Source: Pedobacter sp. V48 (GTDB lineage: Bacteria; Bacteroidota; Bacteroidia; Sphingobacteriales; Sphingobacteriaceae). Taken from it: DNA of 37,586 bases. A model generated the notes under the pieces. It saw nothing but the letters and a program-made list of their open reading frames with translations. It was not told the origin of the DNA and ran no database searches. Positions 1 through 9,094 of the stretch are shown here, piece after piece. The stretch's first letter is position 1. Every line of letters begins with the position of its first letter. The stretch lies in NCBI RefSeq assembly GCF_000523515.1, contig NZ_AWRU01000006.1, positions 510,621 through 548,206 of the forward strand. The letters are read 5' to 3'. The translations under genes were made by a program, and so were the position numbers.

Positions 1-1
1 T

Positions 2-619
2 TTAATAGACCCACATGTTACTGCAGTAGATGAGAATGCCGTAAATGTTGATACTGCTCCTGATAAGAAGCTATTTGATCATAAGCATTTCGTTTGGGCA
101 GTAATAGCACAATTTTTTAATGTTGCAGCGCAAGCTGGAACATGGGCATTCTTTATTAATTACGGACACGAAAAAATGGGCTTTACCGATTCTGAAGCAG
201 GGTATTATATGGTAGTGTTTATGGGGATGATGCTTACAGGTCGCATTTTGGGTACTTTTTTAATGCGAATAATCGCACCTAATAAGCTGCTTGCAATATT
301 TGCCATAGGTAATATTCTAATGTGTGTTATAGTTGCTCAAAGCTTTGGATGGGTATCCTTTGCTGCGCTTCTTATGATCAACTTTTTCTTTAGTATCATG
401 TTTCCTACTATTTTTAGTCTTGGGCTTAAAAATCTCGGTGCACGTACACAACAGGCTTCTTCATTTATATCAATGGGAGTTGTTGGAGGCGCATTTTTCC
501 CTTTTATAATGGGAGCGGTAGCCGACAGCGCCGGAATAGCACATGCATATTATACACCAATAATCTGTTATATTGTGATCTTTATGTTTGCTTATAAATT
601 CTATAAGGTAAAACACTAG
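2..619 (+). CDS. FucP-like sugar permease (MFS), 5'-truncated by window edge
   Basis: The frame is open from base 2 to the TAG at 617-619, so this is the last ~205 residues of a major facilitator superfamily permease that starts left of the window; the ATG at 176 is internal. The segment AQFFNVAAQAGTWAFFINY and the later GARTQQASSFISMGVVGGAFFP resemble the FucP branch of sugar:H+ symporters in the inner membrane. Several hydrophobic helices are visible (around bases 200-260, 285-440, 470-520 and 545-600). A secreted esterase follows after 17 nt, probably in the same transcript. The exact sugar cannot be read from this half of the protein. Confidence 0.88.
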   Translation, partial: LIDPHVTAVDENAVNVDTAPDKKLFDHKHFVWAVIAQFFNVAAQAGTWAFFINYGHEKMGFTDSEAGYYMVVFMGMMLTGRILGTFLMRIIAPNKLLAIFAIGNILMCVIVAQSFGWVSFAALLMINFFFSIMFPTIFSLGLKNLGARTQQASSFISMGVVGGAFFPFIMGAVADSAGIAHAYYTPIICYIVIFMFAYKFYKVKH

Positions 620-636
620 AAAATAACTTTAACCAA

Positions 637-1341
637 ATGAATAGTATGAAAATAATTTCTAAAAAATGGCTGATCATTCCGGCCATTTTACTCTCCATTC
701 AATTTTCTCAGGCACAGGACTGGGCTAATCTAAAAAGGTACCAGGAAGAGAATTCGAAACTCAGTGCACCCGCTAAAAATGAAAATAGAGTTGTTTTTAT
801 GGGTAATTCTATTACTGAGGGGTGGAAGAACAATCGGCCTGAATTTTTCTCCAGCAAACCTTATATTGGTCGTGGGATTAGTGGGCAGACTACACCACAG
901 ATGCTTATTAGGTTTCATCAGGATGTGGTTGCGCTAAAACCTAAAGTAGTTGTGATGCTCTGCGGAATCAATGATATTGCTGGTAATACAGGTCCATCGA
1001 CGCTGGAAATGATTGAAGACAACATCACCGCTATGACCGAAATTGCACGAGCAAATAAGATTAAGGTGGTACTTTCTTCTGTGTTACCTGCTTTCGCCTT
1101 CCCATGGAAACCGGGAGTGGAACCTGCTGATAAAGTAATTGCATTGAATAAATGGATTAAAGCTTATGCTGAAAAAAATGGGTTCATTTATGTAGATTAT
1201 TTCTCTGCGATGAAAGATGAAAGAAATGGCTTGCCGAAAAGCTTAGCTGAAGATGGTATTCATCCTAATAAAGCTGGTTACGCTATTATGGAGCCGCTTG
1301 TTGAGCAAGCTATTGCAAAAGCGCTGAAACAAAAGAAATAA
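637..1341 (+). CDS. Secreted SGNH/GDSL-family hydrolase
   Basis: A 234-residue SGNH hydrolase with a signal peptide ending near residue 26 (SQAQ), so probably periplasmic. Block I is FMGNSITEG with the nucleophile Ser58; block II is GRGISGQTT (about 78-86); block III is GIND with Asn112; block V is DGIHP with Asp206 and His209. All four blocks of a working SGNH esterase are present. Members near sugar transporters often remove acetyl or other acyl groups from carbohydrates, but the substrate here is inferred only. The start could be the ATG at 637 or at 646; both give the same signal peptide. It lies 17 nt after the sugar permease and ends just before a strong bidirectional terminator. Confidence 0.88.
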   Translation: MNSMKIISKKWLIIPAILLSIQFSQAQDWANLKRYQEENSKLSAPAKNENRVVFMGNSITEGWKNNRPEFFSSKPYIGRGISGQTTPQMLIRFHQDVVALKPKVVVMLCGINDIAGNTGPSTLEMIEDNITAMTEIARANKIKVVLSSVLPAFAFPWKPGVEPADKVIALNKWIKAYAEKNGFIYVDYFSAMKDERNGLPKSLAEDGIHPNKAGYAIMEPLVEQAIAKALKQKK

Positions 1342-1368
1342 AACATTGCTGACGATTCGTTATGTACT

Positions 1369-1400
1369 AAAAAAGGGTGTGTCATGATACACCCTTTTTT
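1369..1400. terminator. Bidirectional intrinsic terminator between the SGNH hydrolase and purM
   Basis: Perfect 12-bp inverted repeat (AAAAAAGGGTGT at 1369-1380 and ACACCCTTTTTT at 1389-1400) around an 8-nt loop. The A and T runs give a U tract on either strand, so it can end both converging transcripts. Confidence 0.88.
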
Positions 1401-1422
1401 AGTCTGTTACTCAGCTTATATG

Positions 1423-2604
1423 TTAATTATAAACAAACTCGCCATTTTCTGAAACAATTGTTACTTGTTTTTGAGTGGAACCCTCTACGCGACCAATAAT
1501 TTGAGCATCAATATTAAAGCTTTCAGAGATGGCAATGATATCTTCTGCTATTTCAGCCGGAACATATAATTCCATGCGATGGCCCATATTAAATACCTTA
1601 TACATTTCTTTCCAATCTGTACCAGACTGCTCCTGTATTAAACGGAACAGGGGAGGAATAGGGAATAAATTATCTTTTATAATGTGAACATCGTTATTAA
1701 CAAAGTGAAGCACTTTAGTTTGAGCGCCGCCGCTGCAATGAACGATACCATGAATTTGAGACCTGTGGCTTTCTAATACCTTTTTTATGACAGGAGCATA
1801 AGTGCGTGTAGGTGATAATACCAGTTTGCCGGCAGTTACTTCCGTTTGCTCATCAATTTTAACCGGATCGGTTAATTTCTTTCCACCGGAAAATACCAGA
1901 TCAAAAGGAACAGCAGGGTCAAAACTTTCAGGGTAACTGTTTGCTACAGATTTATCGAATACATCATGACGGGCAGAGGTAAGTCCGTTAGATCCCATAC
2001 CGCCATTATATTCTGTTTCATAGCTGGCTTGTCCATATGAAGATAGGCCAACGATTACATCACCTGCCTGTATTTTGTCGTTGCTGATGATTTTTTCACG
2101 TTCAATACGACATGTAACTGTTGAATCAACAATGATTGTACGTACCAGATCACCTACATCAGCAGTTTCACCGCCTGTTGAGTAAATTGAGATGCCCTGA
2201 GACCTAAGCTCCGCTAGAATCTCTTCAGTGCCATTAATAATGGCAGCAATTACTTCACCAGGGATCAGGTTTTTATTACGGCCAATTGTTGATGACAATA
2301 AAATATTGTCGGTAGCGCCAACACAGATCAAATCATCAATATTCATAATGATTGCATCCTGAGCAATGCCTTTCCAAACAGAAATATCACCGGTTTCTTT
2401 CCAGTAAACATAAGCCAACGAAGATTTTGTACCTGCACCATCAGCATGCATTATGTTGCAAAAAGCCTCGTCGTTGCCTAAAATATCAGGGATGATCTTA
2501 CAGAAAGCCTGCGGAAAAATACCTTTATCTATGTTTTTGATGGCTTGGTGCACATCTTCTTTCGAGGCAGAAACGCCACGCTGGTTGTACCTGTTATCAC
2601 TCAT
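1423..2604 (-). CDS. purM: Phosphoribosylformylglycinamidine cyclo-ligase (AIR synthetase)
   Basis: A 393-residue PurM of the longer form found in Bacteroidota. The enzyme closes the imidazole ring: FGAM + ATP gives AIR + ADP + Pi, the fifth step of purine synthesis, in the cytoplasm. Visible family signatures are the N-terminal RYNQRGVSASKEDVHQAI, the HADGAGTKSSLAY ATP-site segment, the metal-binding AQDAIIMNIDDLICVGA stretch, the STGGETADV motif, and the C-terminal VFNMGHRMELYVP segment. It stands alone on the minus strand, separated from the glutamine synthetase by a terminator. A -7 box lies just in front of its start. The partner gene purL is about 14 kb away on the same strand. Confidence 0.93.
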   Translation of the reverse strand: MSDNRYNQRGVSASKEDVHQAIKNIDKGIFPQAFCKIIPDILGNDEAFCNIMHADGAGTKSSLAYVYWKETGDISVWKGIAQDAIIMNIDDLICVGATDNILLSSTIGRNKNLIPGEVIAAIINGTEEILAELRSQGISIYSTGGETADVGDLVRTIIVDSTVTCRIEREKIISNDKIQAGDVIVGLSSYGQASYETEYNGGMGSNGLTSARHDVFDKSVANSYPESFDPAVPFDLVFSGGKKLTDPVKIDEQTEVTAGKLVLSPTRTYAPVIKKVLESHRSQIHGIVHCSGGAQTKVLHFVNNDVHIIKDNLFPIPPLFRLIQEQSGTDWKEMYKVFNMGHRMELYVPAEIAEDIIAISESFNIDAQIIGRVEGSTQKQVTIVSENGEFVYN

Positions 2605-2611
2605 GTTGTTG

Positions 2612-2619
2612 CAAAGATA
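2612..2619 (-). promoter_or_regulatory. Candidate -7 box of purM
   Basis: Reads TATCTTTG on the minus strand, matching the Bacteroidota TAnnTTTG consensus, 7 nt before the purM ATG, which would give a very short leader. No clear TTG -33 element was found at the usual distance. Confidence 0.4.
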
Positions 2620-2673
2620 GGGAAACCCCTTAATGTTAAAACTTTAATGTAGAAAAAAAACATACCAACTAAT

Positions 2674-2709
2674 AAAAAAATAACCCCCACTAATTAAAGC
2701 AGAGGTTAT
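2674..2709 (-). terminator. Intrinsic terminator of the glutamine synthetase gene
   Basis: On the minus strand the arms ATAACCTCTGC and GTGGGGGTTAT form an 11-bp stem with some G-U pairs, an 8-nt loop, and then seven T. It lies 35 nt after the glutamine synthetase stop and separates it from purM. Confidence 0.75.
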
Positions 2710-2744
2710 AAAACTAAAAAATAGTTGGTTATTAGGAGTTTGGT

Positions 2745-4931
2745 TTATTTTATAAACAATAATTCCCTGAACTTAGGTAAAGGCCAAACGCTGTCATCTA
2801 CAATTTGTTCTAATTTATCTGTATGGTAACGAATAGTATCGAAGTAAGATTTTACTTTCTCATCGTAACTGATCGCTTTCTCACGTGAATCTTCAATTGC
2901 ATTTACTTTTTTACGTTGCTCAAGCATTGCGTCTATGCTGGTTTTAACGATATTTAAGTGCTCAGATACTTTGTTGATGATAGAAAGCGGAGTTGCTAAT
3001 GCATCACCTGATAAGCCAAGTTCTTTTAATCCTTTAGCATTTTCGATTAATGAATTTTGGTAAGCAATTGCAGCTGGTATGATCATACTGTTAGTTACTT
3101 CACCCATTACTCTAGCTTCGATTTGAAGTTTTTTGTAATAGCTTTCTAACAAGATCTCATGACGGGCGTGTAACTCACGCTCATTAAAGATGTTGAGTTT
3201 AGTAAATAACTCAGTAGATTTTTCACTTACATAAGCATCTAAAGCAATTGGAGTAGTTTTGATGTTTGATAAACCACGTTTAGCAGCTTCTTCAGCCCAC
3301 TCATCGCTGTAACCATTTCCTTCAAAACGGATATCTTTAGATTCTTTGATGTATTTTTTAAGAATAGTTAACAACGCAACATCTTTTTTCTCACCTTTTT
3401 TGATCAGTTTATCAACTTCAGTTTTGAATTTGATCAATTGATCGGCTACAATTGTGTTTAACACAGTCATAGGAGCAGAAGAGTTAGCAGAAGAACCTAC
3501 AGCTCTTAACTCAAATTTATTACCTGTAAAGGCAAAAGGAGAAGTACGGTTACGGTCAGTATTGTCTAACAAGATCTGAGGGATCTTAGGGATACCTAAC
3601 CATAATGAATCTTCATTTTTAACTTTTTTAATGATGCTTCTTGATGATTCGATCTCGTCTAATACCTCAGCTAATTGAGAACCAAGGAAGATAGAGATGA
3701 TTGCAGGAGGAGCTTCGTTAGCACCTAAACGGTGATCGTTGCTTACTGAAGCAATACTAGCTCTCAATAAATCAGCATGCTCGTGAACAGCTTTAATGGT
3801 GTTAACAAAGAATGTTAAGAACATCAAGTTGTTTTTTGGAGTTTTTCCTGGAGATAACAGGTTTTTACCAGTGTCAGTAATTAATGACCAGTTGTTGTGT
3901 TTACCTGATCCATTGATACCAGCATATGGTTTTTCATGTAAAAGAACTTTAAAGTTATGTCTTAAAGCAACTTTTTCCATTAAGTCCATTAACAATTGGT
4001 TATGATCAATTGCAAGGTTGATTTCTTCATAAATAGGAGCACACTCAAATTGAGAAGGAGCAACCTCATTATGACGGGTTTTCAAAGGAATACCTAATTT
4101 TAAAGCTTCATTTTCGAAATCCACCATGTAAGTGAATACACGCTCAGGGATAGATCCGAAATAATGATCTTCTAATTGCTGTCCCTTTGCAGACATATGA
4201 CCGAACAAAGTACGGCCAGTTAATGCTAAATCCGGACGAGCATTATATAATGCAAGGTCAACAAGGAAATATTCTTGTTCAATACCTAGAGATGCATTTA
4301 CTTTAGTGATGCTCTTATCGAAATACTGACAAACGTCAACAGCAGCTTTATCCATAGCAGCAAGTGCTTTTAATAAAGGAGCTTTGTAATCTAACGCTTC
4401 ACCGGTATAAGAAACAAATACAGTTGGGATACAAAGTGTTTTACCAGCTTTGCTTTCCATAATGAATGCTGGAGAAGAAGGATCCCATGCAGTATATCCG
4501 CGCGCTTCGAAAGTATTACGGATACCACCATTAGGGAAGCTTGATGCATCTGGTTCTTGTTGAACTAGCGCGCTACCTGCGAAATTCTCAATTGCGCCAT
4601 CGCTGCTAGGCTCAAAAAATGAATCATGTTTCTCAGCTGTAGTACCTGTTAATGGTTGAAACCAGTGGGTATAGTGAGTAGCGCCTTTAGCCATTGCCCA
4701 GCCTTTCATAGCCGTTGCGATGTGGTTGGCATCTTCATGATTAATTAGTTCGCCCGATTCAATGGATGCAACTAATTTCTGATAAACCTCTTTTGACAAG
4801 AAATCTTTCATTTTTCTTTTGTCAAAAACATTAACGCCAAAAAAATCAGAAATTTTAGTCGAAGGTGACTTTACCTCTGGTGAAATTCTTGTCTGCGCTT
4901 CTTTTAATGCAATTGTTCTTAAGCTTTTCAT
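2745..4931 (-). CDS. glnN: Glutamine synthetase, type III
   Basis: A 728-residue type III glutamine synthetase, much longer than type I (about 450-470 residues) and typical in length for the GSIII branch of Bacteroidota. It makes glutamine from glutamate, ammonia and ATP in the cytoplasm. Seen in order: an N-terminal GSIII-specific region (KISDFFGVNVFDKRKM), the catalytic GIEQEYFLVD motif, the NGSGKHNNWS ammonia/glutamate-site segment, the ATP-site run EAPPAIISIFLG, and NRTSPFAFTGNKFELRAVGS near residue 465-485. The C-terminal third is helical and charged, as usual for GSIII. It is monocistronic, with a candidate promoter on one side and a terminator on the other. No nearby nitrogen-control gene was seen. 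Confidence 0.95.
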   Translation of the reverse strand: MKSLRTIALKEAQTRISPEVKSPSTKISDFFGVNVFDKRKMKDFLSKEVYQKLVASIESGELINHEDANHIATAMKGWAMAKGATHYTHWFQPLTGTTAEKHDSFFEPSSDGAIENFAGSALVQQEPDASSFPNGGIRNTFEARGYTAWDPSSPAFIMESKAGKTLCIPTVFVSYTGEALDYKAPLLKALAAMDKAAVDVCQYFDKSITKVNASLGIEQEYFLVDLALYNARPDLALTGRTLFGHMSAKGQQLEDHYFGSIPERVFTYMVDFENEALKLGIPLKTRHNEVAPSQFECAPIYEEINLAIDHNQLLMDLMEKVALRHNFKVLLHEKPYAGINGSGKHNNWSLITDTGKNLLSPGKTPKNNLMFLTFFVNTIKAVHEHADLLRASIASVSNDHRLGANEAPPAIISIFLGSQLAEVLDEIESSRSIIKKVKNEDSLWLGIPKIPQILLDNTDRNRTSPFAFTGNKFELRAVGSSANSSAPMTVLNTIVADQLIKFKTEVDKLIKKGEKKDVALLTILKKYIKESKDIRFEGNGYSDEWAEEAAKRGLSNIKTTPIALDAYVSEKSTELFTKLNIFNERELHARHEILLESYYKKLQIEARVMGEVTNSMIIPAAIAYQNSLIENAKGLKELGLSGDALATPLSIINKVSEHLNIVKTSIDAMLEQRKKVNAIEDSREKAISYDEKVKSYFDTIRYHTDKLEQIVDDSVWPLPKFRELLFIK

Positions 4932-5379
4932 TTATTTGTTTAAAATTTTATCAAAAATAGGATATTTAATTAATAATTTCCATCAAATTGTTTGTAAAAA
5001 TGCAAATGTTAGCAAATTTTAACATAAAATTTACGCTTTTTGGATGAAAATCAGTTTTTAAAAAGAAAAATAAGTTAAAGAGGTGGCTTGTTTGAATGGA
5101 AGGTTAAGTCGGCCTCTCGGAGGGTAAATATACTGTTTGTTCATTTATTTTTATATTTTTTGACATTATTTTTTCGTTTTTGGTGTTTTTTGCTTGAAAA
5201 TTTTCTGGTTTTTGTTGTAAAATCCATAAAAATCTATAAAATCCATGTTTTTTATGATTTTTATCAGAAAGAGCGTTTTTCTCTGTTTTAGTTAAAAAGA
5301 ATTGCGATTTAAGTTTTTTTTAAGGTGTTATGGAATATATGGGTGTTTTACATCCTATTTAAAACTAATACTTAAAATC
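4932..5379. other. 448-bp AT-rich gap between divergent genes
   Basis: The stretch between the divergent glutamine synthetase and TonB-family genes is very rich in T on the plus strand from about 5140 to 5330. It must hold both promoters. A possible -7 box for the glutamine synthetase (TATTTTTG, minus strand, 4952-4959) has a TTTG 24 nt upstream at 4984-4987, a slightly long spacer. The direct repeat AAAATCCAT occurs twice within 5217-5246. Short open frames here (for example 5088-5291) have compositions typical of chance AT-rich frames. No RNA gene was recognised. Confidence 0.5.
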
Positions 5380-6234
5380 ATGTTTAACATCTCATCCAAT
5401 TTACACAAGGCAGAGTGGCTCGACCTTGTATTTAGAAACAGAAATAAAAACTATGGTGCCTATGCACTAAGATCTCAATCATCAGGTACTACAGCACGCG
5501 CTTTATTTATCGCTGCTCCGCTTTTTGTTCTGTTTTTTGCCGGCCCAATGATTTATAAACATTTTATTAATAAAAATGCTAATGTGGTAAGTGAACCCTT
5601 GAAGCCTGAGCGTATTATAATTATTGCTGATCAACCTATGGAGAAACCAAAACTTCAGGAAAAGATAGAAATGCCCAAAACGGAGCCGATGAAAGAAAAA
5701 ATTAAAACCGTAAAGCCCGTTTCAAATCCAATTGTTGTAGACAGGCCATTGATTACCGACCCACCAACTTTAGAACAAATAGATCATGCTGCAGTAGGGC
5801 TTGTTACGCAGTCGGGAGTAGAGACTTCACTTGGCGCTGTTCCTGTAGAGGGCAATGGTAATGGAATAGCTACAGGTAATGGTGTAGGAAATGGTGAGAA
5901 GGAAGATACAGGAATTCATGAAATAGGAGACATACAGGCCTACCCTGAATTTGAAGGGGGAATGAAAGCCTGGGCTAAATTTATACAAAGGAATTTAAGA
6001 TACCCGAATGCGGCGCAGGAAGTTGATGCACAGGGTAAGGTTTTTATCAGCTTTGTAATAGAGAAAGACGGTTCTGTATCAAACGTTACTGTTTTAAAAG
6101 GTATAGGATATGGATGTGATGAAGAAGCGGTAAGGGTAATTAGCAAGTCGCCAAAATGGAAACCAGGCCGACAAAATGATCAAAATGTTAGAGTTAGGTA
6201 TAATATGCCGCTTTCGTTTACCATAAATAGATAA
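5380..6234 (+). CDS. TonB-family energy-transducer protein
   Basis: A 284-residue inner-membrane protein of the TonB family. Residues 1-40 are a cytoplasmic segment with the WLDLVFRNRNKNYGAYALR motif common in Bacteroidota TonB proteins; one membrane helix spans about 41-59; a Pro/Lys/Glu-rich periplasmic linker follows, then a Gly/Asn run around 160-175; the TonB C-terminal domain (about 195-284) carries YPEFEGGMKAW, YPNAAQEVDAQGKVFISFVI and the final RVRYNMPLSFTI. TonB passes proton-motive energy to outer-membrane receptors such as the SusC protein in this window. I chose the ATG at 5380 because the frame upstream to 5302 only adds an unlikely basic/aromatic extension before the conserved motif. 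No exbB/exbD lies next to it. Confidence 0.88.
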   Translation: MFNISSNLHKAEWLDLVFRNRNKNYGAYALRSQSSGTTARALFIAAPLFVLFFAGPMIYKHFINKNANVVSEPLKPERIIIIADQPMEKPKLQEKIEMPKTEPMKEKIKTVKPVSNPIVVDRPLITDPPTLEQIDHAAVGLVTQSGVETSLGAVPVEGNGNGIATGNGVGNGEKEDTGIHEIGDIQAYPEFEGGMKAWAKFIQRNLRYPNAAQEVDAQGKVFISFVIEKDGSVSNVTVLKGIGYGCDEEAVRVISKSPKWKPGRQNDQNVRVRYNMPLSFTINR

Positions 6235-6279
6235 TTTCAAAAATATTCGGTTCGCTCTCAGTGTAAAGGATAGGGGTGA

Positions 6280-6311
6280 GGGGGTGTAATTAAGTTTACA
6301 TCCCCTTTTTT
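6280..6311 (+). terminator. Intrinsic terminator of the TonB-family gene
   Basis: A 10-bp stem (GGGGGTGTAA at 6280-6289 with TTACATCCCC at 6296-6305, one G-U pair), a 6-nt loop and six T. It lies 45 nt after the stop codon. Confidence 0.8.
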
Positions 6312-6360
6312 GATGCTATTTTATGATAAAAAACTAAATTGCATATAAAAAGATCCGTTT

Positions 6361-6918
6361 ATGTTAGATTTTAAACCTGTAGAATACTCTCAAACCACAC
6401 TTACTGAACTTATGATTCCTTCTTATTCCAATTTTGGAGGAAAAATACATGGAGGAATTATTTTAAGTTTAATGGATAAAGTTGCCTATGTGTGCGCGGC
6501 AAAGCATTCTGATGGCTATTGTATAACAGCTTCGATTGACGTTGTGGATTTTTTGGCACCAGTTGAAGTTGGAGAACTGGTTTCTTTAATGGCATCAGTA
6601 AATTATGTTGGTAACACTTCCATGATAATAGGAATAAAGGTTGTTTCAGAAAATTTGAAAACGCACACAATTAAGCATACCAATACCAGCTATTTTACTA
6701 TGGTAGCCATAGGAGATAATCACAAACCGAAACAAGTGCCAGGATTGATATTGAAAAGTGAAGAAGATGTTAGACGATTTGCACAAGGATTGAACAGAAA
6801 AAATCTTAAAAGCGAATATAAGAGGAATGAGGCCAGCCTAAAAGAAAACTATAATAATGAGAATTGTTTAATTACGCTTAAAAATGAAAGGTGTAAAGTG
6901 GCTGTTGCGACCGATTAA
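6361..6918 (+). CDS. Acyl-CoA thioesterase, hotdog fold
   Basis: A 185-residue cytoplasmic hotdog-fold protein of the acyl-CoA hydrolase (YciA/BACH-like) group, which hydrolyses acyl-CoA to free acid and CoA. The signature NFGGKIHGGIILSLMDKVAY around residues 22-42 is the hotdog active-site helix with its HGG turn and Asp; the strand ASIDVVDFLAPVEVGELV follows, as in the family. The last ~55 residues after PGL are charged and low in family signal; they are an extension rather than a second hotdog. It stands alone between the terminator of the TonB gene and a hairpin shared with the next, converging operon. Chain-length preference cannot be told. Confidence 0.88.
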   Translation: MLDFKPVEYSQTTLTELMIPSYSNFGGKIHGGIILSLMDKVAYVCAAKHSDGYCITASIDVVDFLAPVEVGELVSLMASVNYVGNTSMIIGIKVVSENLKTHTIKHTNTSYFTMVAIGDNHKPKQVPGLILKSEEDVRRFAQGLNRKNLKSEYKRNEASLKENYNNENCLITLKNERCKVAVATD

Positions 6919-6921
6919 ATA

Positions 6922-6959
6922 AATACACCGTTAGCTCTTTATGATGCTAACGGTGTATT
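6922..6959. terminator. Strong hairpin between converging genes, probable bidirectional terminator
   Basis: Perfect 14-bp inverted repeat (AATACACCGTTAGC at 6922-6935, GCTAACGGTGTATT at 6946-6959) with a 10-nt loop. It sits 4 nt after the thioesterase stop and 17 nt beyond the end of the polysaccharide locus. The T runs next to the stem are short on both strands, so termination may be partial. Confidence 0.7.
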
Positions 6960-6976
6960 CGTGTTAAATTCTTTGC

Positions 6977-7684
6977 TTAAATACTTTTGATCTTTATACT
7001 ACGAAAAGCAATAGGCGAACCTTCATTTTGCAAAAGAATATGTCCCTTTTTCGATTTTCCGAAATTTTTAAGGGACCTATATTTACTTTTCTCTATTAAG
7101 GATTTAAAAGATTCGGTGCTCCTGTCATATTCCACAACTTTGAGCCCATTTAACCAATGCTGAATATGGTTGTTATTTACAACGATCCTGGCGGTGTTCC
7201 AGTGTTGAAGTGATACAGGCGGTTTCTTATCAGCTGATATTAGATCATATAATGATGCCAGTGAGCGAAGTTCACCGCGCTCTGGATATTTAAAGTTCAC
7301 TTCATCTAATATTTGATATTCAAGTCCCAAGAAAGTGCCTTTTTGTGCTTCGTAATCGTTAGTTACCAGATATTTAACCCCACTGTTTGTCTCCTTAGAA
7401 ATTTTAAATTCAAAGGAAAGCTCAAAGTTGTCGAATTGGTTATTGGTTATAATGTCCATTTGCTTCCCGTTTTCGGGTTTTACAGCAAGCAGCTCTCCGT
7501 TTTTAATTTCCCATCCTCCATCAGCTATTTTTTTCCATCCGTTAAATGTTTTTCCATCAAAAAGCAAACTCCATCCTAATGCTTTCTCCTGTTTGGTTAA
7601 GGTATTAGGAGATTGAGCAAAGGCACCAAAAATGCAAATTCCCTGCAGTAATATAATATTGAAGCATGACCTGGATATATTCAT
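6977..7684 (-). CDS. Secreted DUF1080 protein (3-keto-glycoside hydrolase/lyase-like), last gene of the locus
   Basis: A 235-residue protein with a signal peptide (cleavage near FGAFAQ, about residue 23) and one DUF1080 domain (PF06439, a concanavalin-like fold now linked to cleavage of 3-keto-disaccharides). Seen: LFDGKTFNGWK near 40-50, the GLEYQILDE strand, the SLYDLI segment, WNTARIVVNNNHIQHWLNG, and the closing GHILLQNEGSPIAFRSIKI. It starts 12 nt after the oxidoreductase gene, so the two are surely cotranscribed. Compared with the other DUF1080 protein here, the loop in the closing motif is QNEG instead of the usual QDHG, which suggests a different step or substrate. Periplasmic location is inferred from the signal peptide. 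Confidence 0.88.
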   Translation of the reverse strand: MNISRSCFNIILLQGICIFGAFAQSPNTLTKQEKALGWSLLFDGKTFNGWKKIADGGWEIKNGELLAVKPENGKQMDIITNNQFDNFELSFEFKISKETNSGVKYLVTNDYEAQKGTFLGLEYQILDEVNFKYPERGELRSLASLYDLISADKKPPVSLQHWNTARIVVNNNHIQHWLNGLKVVEYDRSTESFKSLIEKSKYRSLKNFGKSKKGHILLQNEGSPIAFRSIKIKSI

Positions 7685-7696
7685 AAAGGTTGATTT

Positions 7697-9064
7697 TTAA
7701 ATTTTAGGTTCCCATCCCTTTTCATATGAACGGCCCCACAGTTTCTGAGCTTCTTTGTCGCCAACAATGTGACCGTTTTTAGGATCAATTTTTAAGTCGC
7801 GACCAACTCTCCATGATATATTGCCTAATTGCATGGCTACACAGCTTTTGTAACCGAGTTCAACATCGCAGTTCGGACGCCTGTTATTTCTAATCGCGTC
7901 AAGAAAATCTGCCATATGCAAACTATCCATCCCTAAACTTGGGCTCGCTGTATTTCTTCCCTCTAAAGATTCTCCGCCGGATTTTGGTGTCACATCCTGA
8001 ATTAGCTTTCCTTGAAGATCATATATTTTATAAGCATCATCTCCGGTATCCAGGCTTCCTTTTTCACCATAAAAGATAATTCCTCTTTCTTGTCCTTCAA
8101 CTTTTCTTCCGTTACAGCTTCTGTTTTCCCAAAGCAAGGTAACTTTACCAGGATAATCTATTGTTACTACCTGCGTGTCTGGGGTTTCCCAGTCGTCATT
8201 AAAATGATACCTTCCGCCAGAAGAGCTAACGCGGGTTGGAAAATCTACTCCCAGACCCCAACGGGCTACATCCACCTCGTGCGTTCCATTATTTAACGCT
8301 TCACCGGTTCCCCAGTTCCAGAACCAGTGCCAATTGTAATGGATTAAGCCATCTTTATATTTAACGCGTGGTGCTGGTCCCTGCCATAAATCATAATCTA
8401 ACCAGTCGGGTACATTTCCTGGCTTTAAAAAGGTTTCTTTCCTCGTGTTCGTATACCATGTTTTTGCCATATATACGCGTCCAATTATCCCTTCGTGGAG
8501 TAGCTGGACCCCTTTGGTTAGCGTAGGGGCAGAGCGACGTTGTGCGCCCATTTGTACTATTCTATTGTATTTTCTGGCTGCTGCTACTGCAATTTCACCT
8601 TCTCTTGGATTATGGCTTAATGGCTTTTCAACATATACATGTTTTCCGGCCTGACAGGCCATAATGGTTAATGGTGCATGCCAATGATCAGGAGTTGCTG
8701 TGTATATTGCATCAACAGATTTATCTTCCAGAACCTTGCGTAGGTCTTTTTCAGATTTTGGCGGAGTTGTTTGACCTGCTTTTACAATAGTGTTTATTGC
8801 CTTAGGAATGGCTCTTGAATCTACATCACAAACGGTAACTATTTGCGTGTTTTTTTGTTTGGTAATTGTACCTCCCATGCTATTCCCGCGACTATTAACG
8901 CCGATAGTTGCGATGTTTATTCTGTCATTTGCTCCGATAATATTTCTATAGCTTTTGGCACTAAACCCAGAGGCAGTTCCGCCGAATACGCTGTTTCCAA
9001 CAGATAAAGCTGCTGTTCCGATACCTATTTTTTTTATGAAATCTCTTCTTGAATTGTTGCTCAT
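7697..9064 (-). CDS. Tat-exported Gfo/Idh/MocA-family sugar oxidoreductase
   Basis: A 455-residue NAD(P)-dependent oxidoreductase. The N terminus has a twin-arginine signal (SRRDFIKKIGIGTAAL), meaning export in folded form with its cofactor. The Rossmann domain follows: INIATIGVNSRGNS, CDVDSRA, and the EKP motif with the conserved Lys147. The C-terminal domain holds HWFWNWGTGEALNNGTHEVD with the conserved His262 and Asp265, then GLGVDFPTRVSSSGGRY. This is the family's exported branch common in Bacteroidota. It sits between two DUF1080 genes in one operon (12 and 30 nt gaps); this arrangement fits oxidation of a sugar hydroxyl, probably at C3, before DUF1080 cleavage. The electron acceptor that would regenerate the cofactor is not in the window. 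Confidence 0.9.
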   Translation of the reverse strand: MSNNSRRDFIKKIGIGTAALSVGNSVFGGTASGFSAKSYRNIIGANDRINIATIGVNSRGNSMGGTITKQKNTQIVTVCDVDSRAIPKAINTIVKAGQTTPPKSEKDLRKVLEDKSVDAIYTATPDHWHAPLTIMACQAGKHVYVEKPLSHNPREGEIAVAAARKYNRIVQMGAQRRSAPTLTKGVQLLHEGIIGRVYMAKTWYTNTRKETFLKPGNVPDWLDYDLWQGPAPRVKYKDGLIHYNWHWFWNWGTGEALNNGTHEVDVARWGLGVDFPTRVSSSGGRYHFNDDWETPDTQVVTIDYPGKVTLLWENRSCNGRKVEGQERGIIFYGEKGSLDTGDDAYKIYDLQGKLIQDVTPKSGGESLEGRNTASPSLGMDSLHMADFLDAIRNNRRPNCDVELGYKSCVAMQLGNISWRVGRDLKIDPKNGHIVGDKEAQKLWGRSYEKGWEPKI

Positions 9065-9094
9065 AATTGGTTTTTGGTTGATTGTTTTGGAATT

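Noticed and set aside
176..619. ATG at 176 as start of a small membrane protein
   Set aside because: The same frame is open to the window edge and upstream residues continue the permease family pattern, so the gene is cut by the window rather than short.
5088..5291. 67-codon plus-strand frame in the glnN-tonB gap
   Set aside because: Phe/Leu/Lys-rich translation typical of T-rich DNA, no family motif and no start context; more likely a promoter region.
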